Shown in pieces: positions 52,953-64,000 of a stretch of 64,000 nucleotides of DNA. Under the pieces are notes generated by a model. The model did no database searches. It was not told where the DNA came from and saw nothing but the letters and a program-made list of their open reading frames with translations. Position 1 is the stretch's first letter. Every line of letters starts with the position of its first letter. The DNA is from Amanita rubescens (lineage: Eukaryota; Basidiomycota; Agaricomycetes; Agaricales; Amanitaceae): NCBI GenBank assembly GCA_015039365.1, contig WION01000116.1, forward strand, positions 85,050-149,049, given 5' to 3'. Made by a program: the position numbers and the translations under genes.

Positions 52953-53600
52953 GTGAAGACGCAACGAGAGGATTGCTATGAAGGAGACCGACTACCCCTA
53001 CGCGGTTATAACCAGCCGGCCTCGTACACGTGTAGCGTTCAGCTACCATTGATCTGGAGAAAGGAAGAGATATGCCGGGTAGAGCGTAATTGCTCAGCCA
53101 CGTCAAGTATTCCAAAATCCCCGCAGAGGAGATCGCATACGTTATAGCGTCTAGAAATGTTCCTGCCTTCTAGAAAAATGGGAGATCTGATGTGCACGTG
53201 GCGCCTGGAATTTCTTGGTTTCTCCGAGGTGAATTACTCGGAACTGAAGACTTTCCGTTCCACTCGTCCATACTTTGTGATCCTGGGCAGCAGCTCGCCT
53301 ACGTCCCGAGTCTACTGCATAAACAATGGTTGTAGCTAGCACGACCTTTTGCTGCGGATCACCGAGGAGAATATACGCCTTCTTAGAGGGATTTACTTCG
53401 GAGCGTCGGGAAGAAGCCATGATGACCGGGATTCCCACGGTCAGATAATCTCAATCTGATTTTTTTCTCCAACGCGAATCAGTGCCGCGGTTGCTCGCGC
53501 TGGTTCCGCTACCAAGCTTCCTTGACCTGTTACACTCTTCATACTGTACAAAAAGGCCACTTTTTCAAAGCTCAAAGCAAAGGAGCAGGACGTAGGTCGA
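52953..53600. other. Divergent region between BTB4 and GCN1
   Basis: About 650 bp. A minus-strand frame at 53151-53420 starting MASSRRSEVNPSKK is open for about 90 codons and might be a small gene, but it has no recognisable domain. Otherwise this is promoter DNA for both genes. Confidence 0.4.
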
Positions 53601-56600
53601 ATGTCCGATTTGGCAATCGAATCGTGGATTTCGTCGACCGTAGCAGGCGCGGAAGACGACGAAGAAGCAGGCGGCGCTTCTTGGAGTCGAGACCTCGTGC
53701 CCCGCGATTGGTCACAAGCGCTCAATTATGCTCGAAGCGTGCTCCTCGTGGGCAAGACGAAGACTCGGATACAGTTCTTGCGGGACGAATTGTTGTCTCT
53801 GGCAAAGCATGGCGGTATGCCCACGTTGGCGATCTGGCCTGTGTCGTATACTAGATGATGCAACCTTGCAGATCTGACTCTGTCCCAGACGTTGGATGTG
53901 TTCAAACTGCTGACATTGACTTATCCTCGGTATAATGACTCTGGCTCAAGAGAAGCTGTTCAAGACGTGGGGATGGAACTCGTTCGTCGTGATGAACTGC
54001 GGGGCACTCCAAAAGGTGCCCAGGATGAGACAAAGATGGGTGTTGCAGAGCAGATAATTGGTTGGTTGGGTGTGGAAGTCGGACGGGTAGCAAAGCGGGG
54101 TGCTGCTAGGTGAGAGCGCGTTTTTTTTCTCCCGCGTAGCAATCCTAAACGTAATTCCAGTTCTTATGCAACTGGAGATATATTTGTACTCCTATGTTGG
54201 GCTTGTGGGGCATACACCATTTGCGTCAAGTTTGATGACGAATTCACATCGTCAAACCCATGGCGATCCGTTATCACTTCAATAGGAGTCTTGTTGGACC
54301 TTATACTTGGTTCTGGGCAAGCGAAATTCTCATTGCAAAAGGGAGTTTTAGTTCGCGTGCGGCGAGCTCTACGTTCGGTATTTGATTCCCGATGATGTTG
54401 CACTCCCTGTTAATGTCTCGACTTTAGTCCGGAAATACTATTCCTGCCGTGATAGAGGCGCTGCTCTCCCAAGCAAAGACGTATTCAGCACCTCTGCAGC
54501 TCATTTCTTTGATCGACGTGGCGGTTAGCGTCCTCATCCGCCTCAAGCATGACAGTCGACCACTTGTTGAGCGACTGCCTCAAGATTTAGAGGTGCTACC
54601 TTTGTTAATTTCGTCAAAAATTTCGCTGAAATCAACATAGAACGGCATCATCACTCTATACTCCAACACGGTCCTGCTTTCTAGATCTTCAGTCCCACCT
54701 CATATCACGGTCTGTTAACGCTGGTGGGCAGCGGGACAATGTGCTCATCCTTGCCTTTGTAGAACTCGCTTTTCGACTTCATATCCACATTCATGACTCC
54801 AGATGACCTTACCAAGACTATTCTTCCAGCAATGGAAAAAGCTTTCCTGCGCTCCCCTGAACATTCACTTCCAGGTAACTATTGAATGTTCTTGATGAGA
54901 AAATCGCTTTGACGCTGAAGCCCACAGTTGCCACGCAATTTTTCTCTGCGTATAAACACCCAATGGAACCTGATGTATTCCGGCGGTTGGTGACGCAAGT
55001 CATCAATAGCTCAAAATCCAGCAGCGCCTTAGTCAGATCAAGTTCCGTTCAACTTTTCAAAACTATCGTCGCGGCTATCGATCTTTCTGACCCAAATGAG
55101 CTTTTCCCAGTAGCAGTGACCGAACTCCTCAACCTACCCAAAACGGGCAAATCCGCAGGCCCTGAACATCGAATCGCATTGTACTCAATGCTGAGTTATA
55201 TCACACCAAAACCCAAGCTTTCCGCGGACCTTATTCAAGTAGCAACCCCCATTCTCGCCAAGGAGGCTCAAACGCAGGAACAGGCGACAGCTGTTCTGGC
55301 TTCCGTATTAGCTCCTCATGTGGCGATGCTTTTGCAGCCAACTGTCGACGAGCCGTTAGCAACTGATATGACCACCTTGATTGCGAAGGAAATGAATAGC
55401 TCCAAACCAGCTGTCAAGCGGGCTTTCTGCGCCCTAACCGGTTCTGTTTTGTTTGAAGGGGATGATATCTTGACCGCAGAGAAGGGAATTAGTTTCGCTA
55501 AGAGCATCTTGCCAGCATTAGAAGCGTGTCTCAAGTCTAGCTCCTCTACCGCACTTACCGCGAGTGGTGGACCTATAGAGGGATACATTGCCATCACCGT
55601 CGTTCTAGGCTCCTTCGCGCGTTCCGGAAAGTTCGGTATGTCACGCATCAATGAAACTGGAAAATGCAAGGAGGCTTACAAATCTCTAGATGATGTTATC
55701 TCCCGCAATGCAATCATTCAATCGCTTTTAACGAGTTCAACAAAACCTTCTTTCCTACTCTGGGATAAGGTTTATCAAAAGATTACAGATGTCGAAGACG
55801 AGAATTGGTTCTTAAGAGCTTGCAATGCGACATTACAATGTTTTAAGAGCGAATTGGCAAAGAGCGAAATTTTACGGTGAGTGCTTGAACTTCTTCGTTT
55901 AGGTTTGTTCCTAACTATTAACGCAGAACGCAGCTTGGGCTCGCATTCGTTCACTTGGGGGTAGATAGCAACTCTCCTGAGACTCGGAAGAGCGCCCAAA
56001 CGGTAATTACTAGGTCTGCGGAAAAGCTGCCGATGTTGACGAATAACATCGTCCGAGAGGCATTGACTATATATCTTTCGCGTCCTACTCTTGCTCCCAA
56101 AGTGACTGGGTCATCATCCGACGAGCCGACACCGCCACCTGTGAACAAACAAGGACGTCTCGCTGGTCTGCTTCTCAGCGCCGTTACCTTTGCCGAAGAC
56201 GTTGAGAATGAAATTCGGGAGGAGGTATTGGTGCAGTACGTCGATGTGGCCCATCATCCTCTTGTTTGTCAGTCTGTCATTCATTGCTTCAGCACCTTGC
56301 TGAATTTCGCTTTACAGGCGGAGGTCTCAGACAGACGTGGATCGACTTGTGCCAAAAGGCCGGTGCTGATCCTCGCGAGCTCACGAATAAAAAACTAGAT
56401 GCCGCGTTAAAGCTAATACTGGCTGCGTCAATGATGGACGTGCAGGCAAGTTCCGTGTTGAATGAGGTGGTCAGTTGGCTGAATGTTATACAGAGCGGGT
56501 TCCAGGAAGCCAGTTACAATGCCATCCGAACTTTGGCATTCGTATCACCCGAGACCGTGCTGCATAGAATAAACGATCAGCTCTGCTCAGATCTTGATCC

Positions 56601-59600
56601 AGCTTTAGTCAAAGATTTGACTGAAACCGACATTGGTATATGGAAGACTCTAGAAGGGATTGCCTATGTGGATGGTATACGATCATCTTGCTTTTTCGCA
56701 TCAAGCTGGCTAACTTTGATTTTTCAGTTTTATCTGGCAAGGGGGAGGCTCGGCCCTCCAAAGGCAAAGATGCCGATATTGCCAAGTGGGAAGATGACCT
56801 ACGGAAATCCCTCGCAAACAAGAAGGCTCCGGGGTCCGTGACTCTGACAAAGCAACAACAGGCGCTTGTGCAGGCTCAACTAGGGAAGGAAGCGAAGATA
56901 CGACAGCGCGTGGCGTCTATAAAAGCTAACCTCGAGCGAGGACTGAACTTCATCCGAAGCCTAGTCGCTGCGGGTATAGAGGAGTTCCGTCCTTACATTG
57001 CATCCCTTGCCTCGCTTCTGCTTGTTGGAGCGCTTGGCTACGGATCGACTCTGGTTGGTGAAAGTGCCTTTGATACATACCTGGTGAGTTCCGCTCAGAC
57101 AATGTCTCGGGCCTGGGTAACATAAGATAGCTGTTGGCGACTTGTTGCTCTGATAGGCTTGATGCTTTCCGTAAATGGATTGGATTGGCAACGCTTCGGA
57201 GTCTCAATGTCAAGACAGTGCCGGATGAATTCCAAGCGGAACCTTTGAATAGTACGTTTGTCAGTTCAGAAAAGGCGTAGCTCTGACACTTTTGTTGCAT
57301 CAGCCTTGATAATCCGAGTACTTTATCGTCTGCGGTCTTTGTCCGAGCAGGCAGCTTTCGATGGCCCAACTTTCTCGTATGCTTATCCTTTGCTTAGTCA
57401 AGTGCTGAAGCAGGGTGGCATTTCTGCGTCGGATGAGGACGAAGGCCTCGAACAGGTCACCTTGGCGCTCAACATCGTCAAGTTCCATTGCGGTCAATGT
57501 GGGTGTTTTCTCTCCTTTGACCCCGCATAATGCTAAGGTCATTGGTTGGTAGTTTCCGACATCACCTATCCACGACTTCAGGTCCTCGAGGATCTCTTGC
57601 ACATAATTCGTTCACAATCTGCCCTCAGCAAAGATGCATCCTCTGCATTGATTGAACTAGGAGAGGCCATATCCGCGACAGCTACAAATGAAGATGTCTC
57701 TGTTCTACTACGTGGGCTACTAACGCAAGAACCGCATGTCCGGAACGCTTGCTTGCAAACCCTTCAGGTATGAATACGCCAAGTTTAAACGGTGGTGAAC
57801 TAACTCTGGGTCCTTATAGCCACTTGATCTGACTGACTTGGACTGGTCTCCCGAGATCTGGCTTGCTTGTCATGACGAAGATGAACACAATGCGCGACTT
57901 GCTCAACATGTTTGGGAGGACAATGGGCTCGACGTACCTGAAAACTTCCTTAATCGACTCGTCAATTATCTAGGGCACGATAACGCATTTGTGAGGTCTG
58001 GCGCAGCTGCGGCCATTGCTGATGCGGTTGTGCAATATCCTCGGACAATCGAAAAGACTCTTAGCGTCGCAAAGGACTACTACCGGGAGAAGGTACGAAT
58101 TCCATCCTGACATAACTTTTATTTAATAATATGTTCGTAGGCCAAAATTTTGGAGCCTGAATATGATGAATATGTACGAGTCGATTGTGCGCTTCTTGCG
58201 CTTTATTCATTTTCTTATAGGGTATTCTGATTTCACAAAGTCTTGAAAGAGTCGATCCTTGGCCAGCCCGTGTTGCGACTGCACGCACATTTGAATTGCT
58301 TGCTCCTTCCTTCATCGATACTGAGGTAGAACCGTTCATCAAATTCCTTGTAGATGAGAAAGCGCTAGGTGATAGAGAAGCTCAAGTCCGTCGTGGAATG
58401 CTTTCAGCTGGGACAAGAGTTGTTGATCTCCTTGGCGGACGACACCTGCCAACGCTGATAACTATCTTCGAAGAACATCTGTCGAAGGCCAGTGCTGCAT
58501 CAGAGTCAGAAGACCAGATAAAGGAAGCCGTTGTCATTCTGTTTGGTCGGTTGGCTCGTCATCTCGACGCTCAAAGCAAACGACTTCCAGACATCGTAAA
58601 TAGGCTGGTTGAGGCCTTGAAGACGCCTGCGGAACAAGTGCAAATTGCTGTCTCCGATTGTCTCTCGCCTCTAGTTCTGCTCATTTCCGGACCCAGGCTT
58701 CAAAAGCTTGTCACAGATCTATTCGAAGAGTTATTTGATTCCCCGAAGTATGCTACACGTCGTGGTGCCGCGTATGGTCTTGCCGGTGTGATAAAGGGCA
58801 CTGGGATCTCTGGCATGAAGGAATTCAGTGTCATGACACGTCTCAATGTCGGAATGGAAGAAAAGAAGCGTTATGAACCAAGGCAAGGTGTCATGTTTGC
58901 GTTCGAGACTTTATCTAGTACCCTCGGCCGCCTGTTTGAGCCATACATTACAGATGCGCTCCCAATGCTTCTCACGTCATTTGGAGACTCTTCTAGTGAT
59001 GTGCGCGAAGCTAGTCAAGATGCTGCCCGTGTCATCATGGGTAACCTTTCTGGCTACGGCGTTAAGCTCATCCTTCCAACCCTAATGGGGGGACTTGACG
59101 ACAAGCAATGGCGATCGAAGAAGGGTTCAATTGAACTACTTGGAATGATGGCATACTGTTCTCCTCGGCAGCTTTCCCTGTCGTTACCCATCATCATACC
59201 CAGACTTACTGGCGTCCTCACTGATTCCCATGCACAAGTCCGCACGACTGCGAACAAGAGTCTGAAAATGTTTGGCGAAGTCATCAGTAATCCGGAAATC
59301 CAGACTCTCGTCCCTGCGCTTCTTAAAGCACTGGTCGATCCAGCCAAGACCCCCAATGCCTTATCCTCTTTGCTTAAGACATCTTTCGTGCATTACATTG
59401 ATCATTCATCGCTCGCACTGGTAAGACTAGGGATCATCTAAAGGGAAATGACAACTAATGAACTATTGTCTAGCTTGTTCCGGTTTTGGAACGTGGCCTT
59501 CGCGAACGAAGTGCTGACACGAAAAAGAAGGCAGCACAGATCATAGGAAATCTATCTTCTTTAACAGATTCAAAAGATTTTGTTCCTTATCTTTCGCAAT

Positions 59601-62600
59601 TACTGCCGCTTGTGCATAAAGTCTTAGTTGATCCTGTCCCCGAAGCAAGGGCAACGGCTGCGAAGGCTCTGGGTACCCTTGTCGAGCGACTGGGTGAAGT
59701 GCATTTCCCTGACCTTGTTCCTGGCCTAATCCGCGTCTTGAAATCTGACACGTCCGGAGTGGACCGACAAGGAGCTGCCCAGGGTCTCAGTGAAGTTTTA
59801 TCCGGTCTTGGAATGGAAAGATTAGAAGGGCTTCTTCCAGATATCATTGTTAATGCGCAGTCACCAAGGGCAACAGTACGAGAAGGCTTTATGTCACTAC
59901 TCGTATATCTACCGGTTACCTTTGGGACTCGGTTCCAACCACATCTCCCAAGAATCATCAGCCCCATCCTCAGTGGACTTTCAGATACTGAAGAATACGT
60001 TCGCGAAGCGGCCATGCGCGCTGGAAGGATGGTCGTTACAAATTACTCCAGCAAAGCTATCGATCTTTTTCTACCAGAGTTGGAACGAGGCATGTTCGAC
60101 CCTGGCTGGCGTATTCGGGTATGTTGTTGCGTTCATCCTTTGACCTCATGCATGTTAATCTTCATTTTTCGCAGCAATCCTCCGTTACGCTTGTTGGTGA
60201 ATTGCTATTCAAGGTGTCTGGAATATCAGGGAAAGTTGCCGAAGCGGATGAAGAGGAAGAAGTACATGCGGAAACTATCATGGTTGAATCATCTCGTAAA
60301 GCACTTGTCGATGCGCTTGGCGTTGAACGCCGTGATCGTGTCTTGGCCGCCCTGTACATCGTTCGCCAAGATGGTGTGGCCATCGTGCGCCAGTCGTCAA
60401 TTCAAATCTGGAAAGTCCTGGTCGGCAACACGCCGAGGACAGGTATTCCACAATTTTCTTTTTCCCAGAATATGCGAAGCTGATGATACTTTAGTACGGG
60501 AATTGCTTCCTGAACTTGTGAACCAAATAATCTATCTGATGGCCGGAGATGAACCAGAGCAGCAAGAGGTAATCGAATCACCCTGTCATTTCAATTAGTT
60601 CTAAGTCTCTTTCAGACGGCAGGCAGAACGATAACAGAATTTTGCCGCAAGTTTGGCGAAAGAGTTCTTGGTGAAATTGTGACCATTTTGAAGGACAAAT
60701 CAGCGTCATCAGATGCTCAGGTCAGAGAAGGTGTATGTCTTGTCATATGCGAGATGGTGTACGTGAAATTCCAATATCTTATTTCCTACCATTGATTTCT
60801 GAGGAATGCAGGATGAGTGCCACCGATGGACAGAGGGAAGACCACGAAGACGGAATTATATCAATAGTTAGAGGCTCACTTGTTGATGATGAAACGAACG
60901 TCCGCGCCGCTGCAGCGAAGGCGTTTGATGCCTTGCAGCAGCAAATGGGTGCTAAAGCCATTGATCAAACAATACCAACGCTTCTGGAAGCCCTCCGTCA
61001 ACCCGGCAAGGGTTCAGGAACTGCCTTACAAGCTCTCAAAGAGGTTATGAGTGTGAGCACCTCGATCGGTCGGTCTTGATATCTTAGCTAATTGTGACTT
61101 AGGTGCGAGCCTCGACGGTATTCCCTGTGTTGATACCCACGTTAACGGCAATTCCAATGACCGCCTTCAATGCTCGCGCTTTGGCTTCTCTTGTGACTGT
61201 AGCTGGCAATGCTTTGAGTCGACGTCTAAACGTTATTCTCACTGCTTTGGTCCAAGTTTCCGAAGAGAGTAACGAGGAAGAGCTTTCGTCGGCAGTTGAT
61301 GAGGCCCTTCATGCGTCACTTTCTGCTGTCAACGATGATGAAGGCTTGCATACACTAATGATGCTATTAATTGGCTGGTGAGTTAAGAGTATTGCCTGAC
61401 GTTATGGATTACTGACTGTGTTGCGCAGGGCGGGGCACGAAACGCCACGAAAGAGAGTTACGGCTTGCAATTTGTTTGCCATTTTCTGCCGAGAGACGGA
61501 ACTTGATAGCTCGTTATATCGGGTTGATTGGATACGGCAACTTATCTCACTACTTGAGGATCAGGAGAAGCCTGTGCACACTGCGGCATGGGAAGCCCTA
61601 GATGCCTTTGTAAAGTCCCTGCCAAAGGACGAGCTGGAGCCTTTGGTTGTACCATTGAGACGAAGCATCGAAGGAACAGGCGCCCCTGGTTCTATTGTTC
61701 CAGGATTCAGCTTACCGAAAGGTGTCACGCCCATGGTTCCCATCATTATCGCTGGTCTCACGACTGGCAACAATGAGCAAAGGGAGAATGCTGCATATGC
61801 AATCGGTGACCTCGTTGAAAGAACGGAGGAGGCCGCTATCAAACCCTCCGTTGTTCCCTTCACAGGACCTCTCATCCGTGTCGCGACGCAAGCGACAACG
61901 TATCCGCCCTCTGTCAAGACCGCCATTCTCAGCGCTTTGACTTCGATGCTGGAGCGTATACCTGCCTTTGTTAAGCCATTCTTCCCGCAACTGCAACGTA
62001 CATTCGTGAAGAGTGCAAGCGATCCGGCCAGCGTTTCAGTGCGCAGAAAGGCCGCAATGGCATTAGGGGTGCTCATGAAGCACCAGCCTCGCGTTGATCC
62101 CGTCATAACCGAGTTGATCAATACCGCAAAATCAAGTGATGATGCCGTCGCGAGTACCATAGTGCTCGCGCTTGCCAAGGTGGTGCAGAGTGCTTGGCAA
62201 AACATGGCGGAGAAGTCGAAGGAAGCGTGTGTCGAGTTGATAACTGAGGCTTTCCGGGAGGACCGCGAAGGTAAAACGCCTTGATGCATCCTACCAACAA
62301 CTTGACTAATCGTTATCTCCAGAATCGTATTATCAATCGGTCGGACTCCTGATGTCTGCAATGACTATGTTCCATGAAATGCTTCGACCCGTGGTCGAGT
62401 ACGTCGCAGGCTTTTCTTTCCAATGTATCAAAGTATTAATGCACGAATAGGTCAAACCTAATTATTGGGACTCCGATAACAGAGGCATCCTCGATTGTCA
62501 TAAATACGGTTCTTTCTCCGGATGAGGACCTTGATGTCATCGACGACACACCAAACATATTCCAAAAGTTGTCCCTGCTACGCGGGGTCGCGCAGAAAAT

Positions 62601-62706
62601 ATTCCAAAGTATTGGAAGTGATAGACCTTTCATTGCTAAGCCAGCAAGGGAAGCAAGGGATCTGTTGAAAAATATGGATGATAGTAGTTTACAGGGATTG
62701 TTCTAG
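53601..62706 (+). CDS. GCN1: eIF2-alpha kinase activator GCN1, complete, 25 exons
   Basis: HEAT-repeat ribosome-associated activator of Gcn2 kinase; 2,625 residues, in the family's usual range. Exons start at 53601, 53872, 54161, 54428, 54641, 54763, 54928, 55927, 56318, 56728, 57131, 57304, 57553, 57820, 58141, 58221, 59474, 60175, 60495, 60616, 60812, 61103, 61426, 62323 and 62451; all junctions are GT-AG and in phase. Landmarks: an LTYPRYND block, FFSAYKHP, and the eEF3-like region with [13 protein letters not shown]. The central block [17 protein letters not shown] is followed by [18 protein letters not shown]. The Gcn2-binding (RWD-binding) part includes [31 protein letters not shown] and [15 protein letters not shown]. 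The tail is HEAT-rich to DDSSLQGLF. Cytosolic; essential to amino-acid starvation signalling. Confidence 0.95.
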
Positions 62707-63155
62707 CTGCGCCATTTGCGATGTACCACGTCATTTACATAAAACACCGATTAAACATTCACCCATTTCTGTACAACTTGTACAGTAACTTAAGCACAAC
62801 TTCAGAGCACATCAACGCTCATTACGCCTGGAACGAGACTAGTATTAAGGGCAGCAGGTGTATTCGGAAGTGGGAACATTGTTTCAACGAGTAATTATCG
62901 TCGCCGATTTACGCCCATTTGGCCGGTGGGAACGATCGAAAAGAACGCCTAACCAAATGGGGAAGGGTACACAAGGCTCATACCTCAGCATGAACACTAC
63001 CCACAGCATCGACTCCGGAATCATCAAGACAAGTACTAGCACAGGTATCCTTCTCTGATGGTGTTAGGGCTTCCCGGTTAAGGATGTGCCACCTCGTGAA
63101 AGCACTAATCTGTTCAGCTTCACATCGACTGGGAGTTCTCCGGCGAGTTCATCAA
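62707..63155. other. Convergent intergenic region
   Basis: The 3' flank of GCN1 and of the phosphotransferase-like gene; no gene seen. Confidence 0.6.
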
Positions 63156-64000
63156 TTAGGATTTGAAAATGAATATCTCCTCTCCATCCTTCATACGCAC
63201 AGCAATATCATCATCAAAGTCCGGCGAACACACCTCGAAACCTGTATCAGCGAAAGGGAGTGCGTGGGAACCACCAAAGTCCCAGTCGAGGATCGCAAGT
63301 ATACGATGGGGAGAAGAATGACTAAATGTTGGCTTATCTGGTGGGATCGACTTGGAGAAAAAGCCGAACGTACCTCACTATGACGTTCCGTCCATGCAGA
63401 TCACCGTGCCGCAACACAAAGGGCTCGCACTGGTCGTATGGATGTGCTATAAAATCATCCCTCTTGCTCTTCACGCGCTCGAATGCATCCTCAGGCGTCA
63501 AGTTTGGAACGGCGATCACTCATCTCCAGTCTGAATTCTGTTTCGTGAGCCGAGAGCGTGCCTTTGTGCAACATTTGATCCATGTAGTGGAATTCACGGT
63601 CAAAGACAGACTGAATGTATTCTTGCACAGAGTCATATCTGTGTGAAATGTGAGAATGTATTGCAATTAGTTGTCGAAGAACTAACGGTCCAATGTTGTA
63701 AAGACCGAGACCATCAACAACCCCCTATACGGTATTCAGCTTCTGCGGAATCACGTAGTCCAGGTGAGGTTTACCCTTCCATTGGTAACATCAACATCAA
63801 ACAAGAGGACATGCGGAGCCGTCTGGGCTGATTCCCCAATCATGCTAAAGGCCGTTTTTGTCCTCATCGTACGCATTATCTCTGCAACTGGCTGGCCATA
63901 TTAGTTTTTTCTTCCTCTGGAGATCCATCCACACTTTGCTCAAACTGTTGCCGTCTATATACTCCATGGCTATAAATTCAGATCCATGGGTGCAGCTGTA
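63156..64000 (-). pseudogene. Aminoglycoside-phosphotransferase-like (APH) gene, frameshifted, 5' end beyond window
   Basis: Minus-strand coding blocks of the APH/choline-kinase-like family in order: EFIAMEYIDGNSLSKVW, IMRTMRTKTAFSMIG, PHVLLFDVDVTNG, GLGLYNIGPLVLRQ, AFERVKSKRDDF, then the Brenner motif VLRHGDLHGRNVIV (catalytic Asp and Asn). After a clean intron comes ILAILDWDFGGSHALPF (metal-binding D), ending TAA at 63156. Between the first and second blocks the frame shifts twice (near 63920 and 63886, each like one lost base). A further shift near 63500 is likely, though an unusual intron could explain it. The motifs remain, so inactivation is recent, or the shifts are sequencing errors. 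Confidence 0.65.

Noticed and set aside
53151..53438. Minus-strand frame starting MASSRRSEVNPSKK between BTB4 and GCN1
   Set aside because: No recognisable domain, and it lies in a short divergent promoter region. A small intron can be imagined inside it but nothing confirms it. Left as a note only.

Overview
The window looks like nuclear DNA of a mushroom-forming basidiomycete (Agaricomycetes). Genes are rich in 46-68 bp GT-AG introns, and the gene families are typical of that class: F-box/LRR proteins, BTB proteins with conserved introns, a fungal HNH protein, small secreted cysteine-rich proteins, an AIG1-like GTPase and an autonomous Helitron. No RNA gene or CRISPR array was found. Gene models below were spliced by hand from reading frame, splice sites and family conservation, and every full model closes in frame.

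Layout. 1-866: 3' part of a GMC oxidoreductase. 3397-4506: secreted protein with two rhamnosidase-N-like domains. 4915-6442: a small secreted Cys-rich protein (SSP1) and a two-membrane-span, probably mitochondrial protein. 7391-13730: a large imperfect inverted repeat whose arms each carry an intact GTPase gene, head to head. 14524-15581: SSP2 and SSP3. 15871-18326: a microbial-type PARG and an HNH-domain protein. 19298-24085: three tandem BTB genes. 24417-29887: a PP2A-like phosphatase, two F-box proteins and an unassigned gene. 30093-32897: a family III CoA-transferase and a lactonase-type beta-propeller, convergent. 33160-48490: SSP4, SSP5 and SSP6 with duplicated flanks, split by a 10,565 bp Helitron. 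48917-52952: a PrpF-family isomerase, a single-pass membrane protein and a fourth BTB gene. 53601-62706: a complete 25-exon GCN1. 63156-64000: a frameshifted aminoglycoside-phosphotransferase-like gene running off the window.

The centrepiece is the Helitron at 34764-45328. It starts with TC, ends with a hairpin followed by CTAG, and sits between A and T. A paralogous unoccupied copy of the target lies in the same window at 33829/33830. It carries an uninterrupted 1,473-aa Rep-helicase gene and two further spliced same-strand genes. One encodes a probable 2-oxoglutarate/Fe(II) dioxygenase; the other a 286-aa protein with a basic tail that could be an OB-fold, single-strand-binding accessory. 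The two cargo genes are separated by about 1.7 kb of extremely C-rich degenerate repeats.

A second theme is a dispersed family of six small secreted proteins with a shared C-terminal cysteine signature. Five also share a related promoter and 5'-leader architecture, suggesting local amplification of effector-like genes. GCN1, the phosphatase, PrpF and the CoA-transferase are ordinary housekeeping or metabolic genes, so the region alternates conserved genes with fast-evolving accessory blocks.
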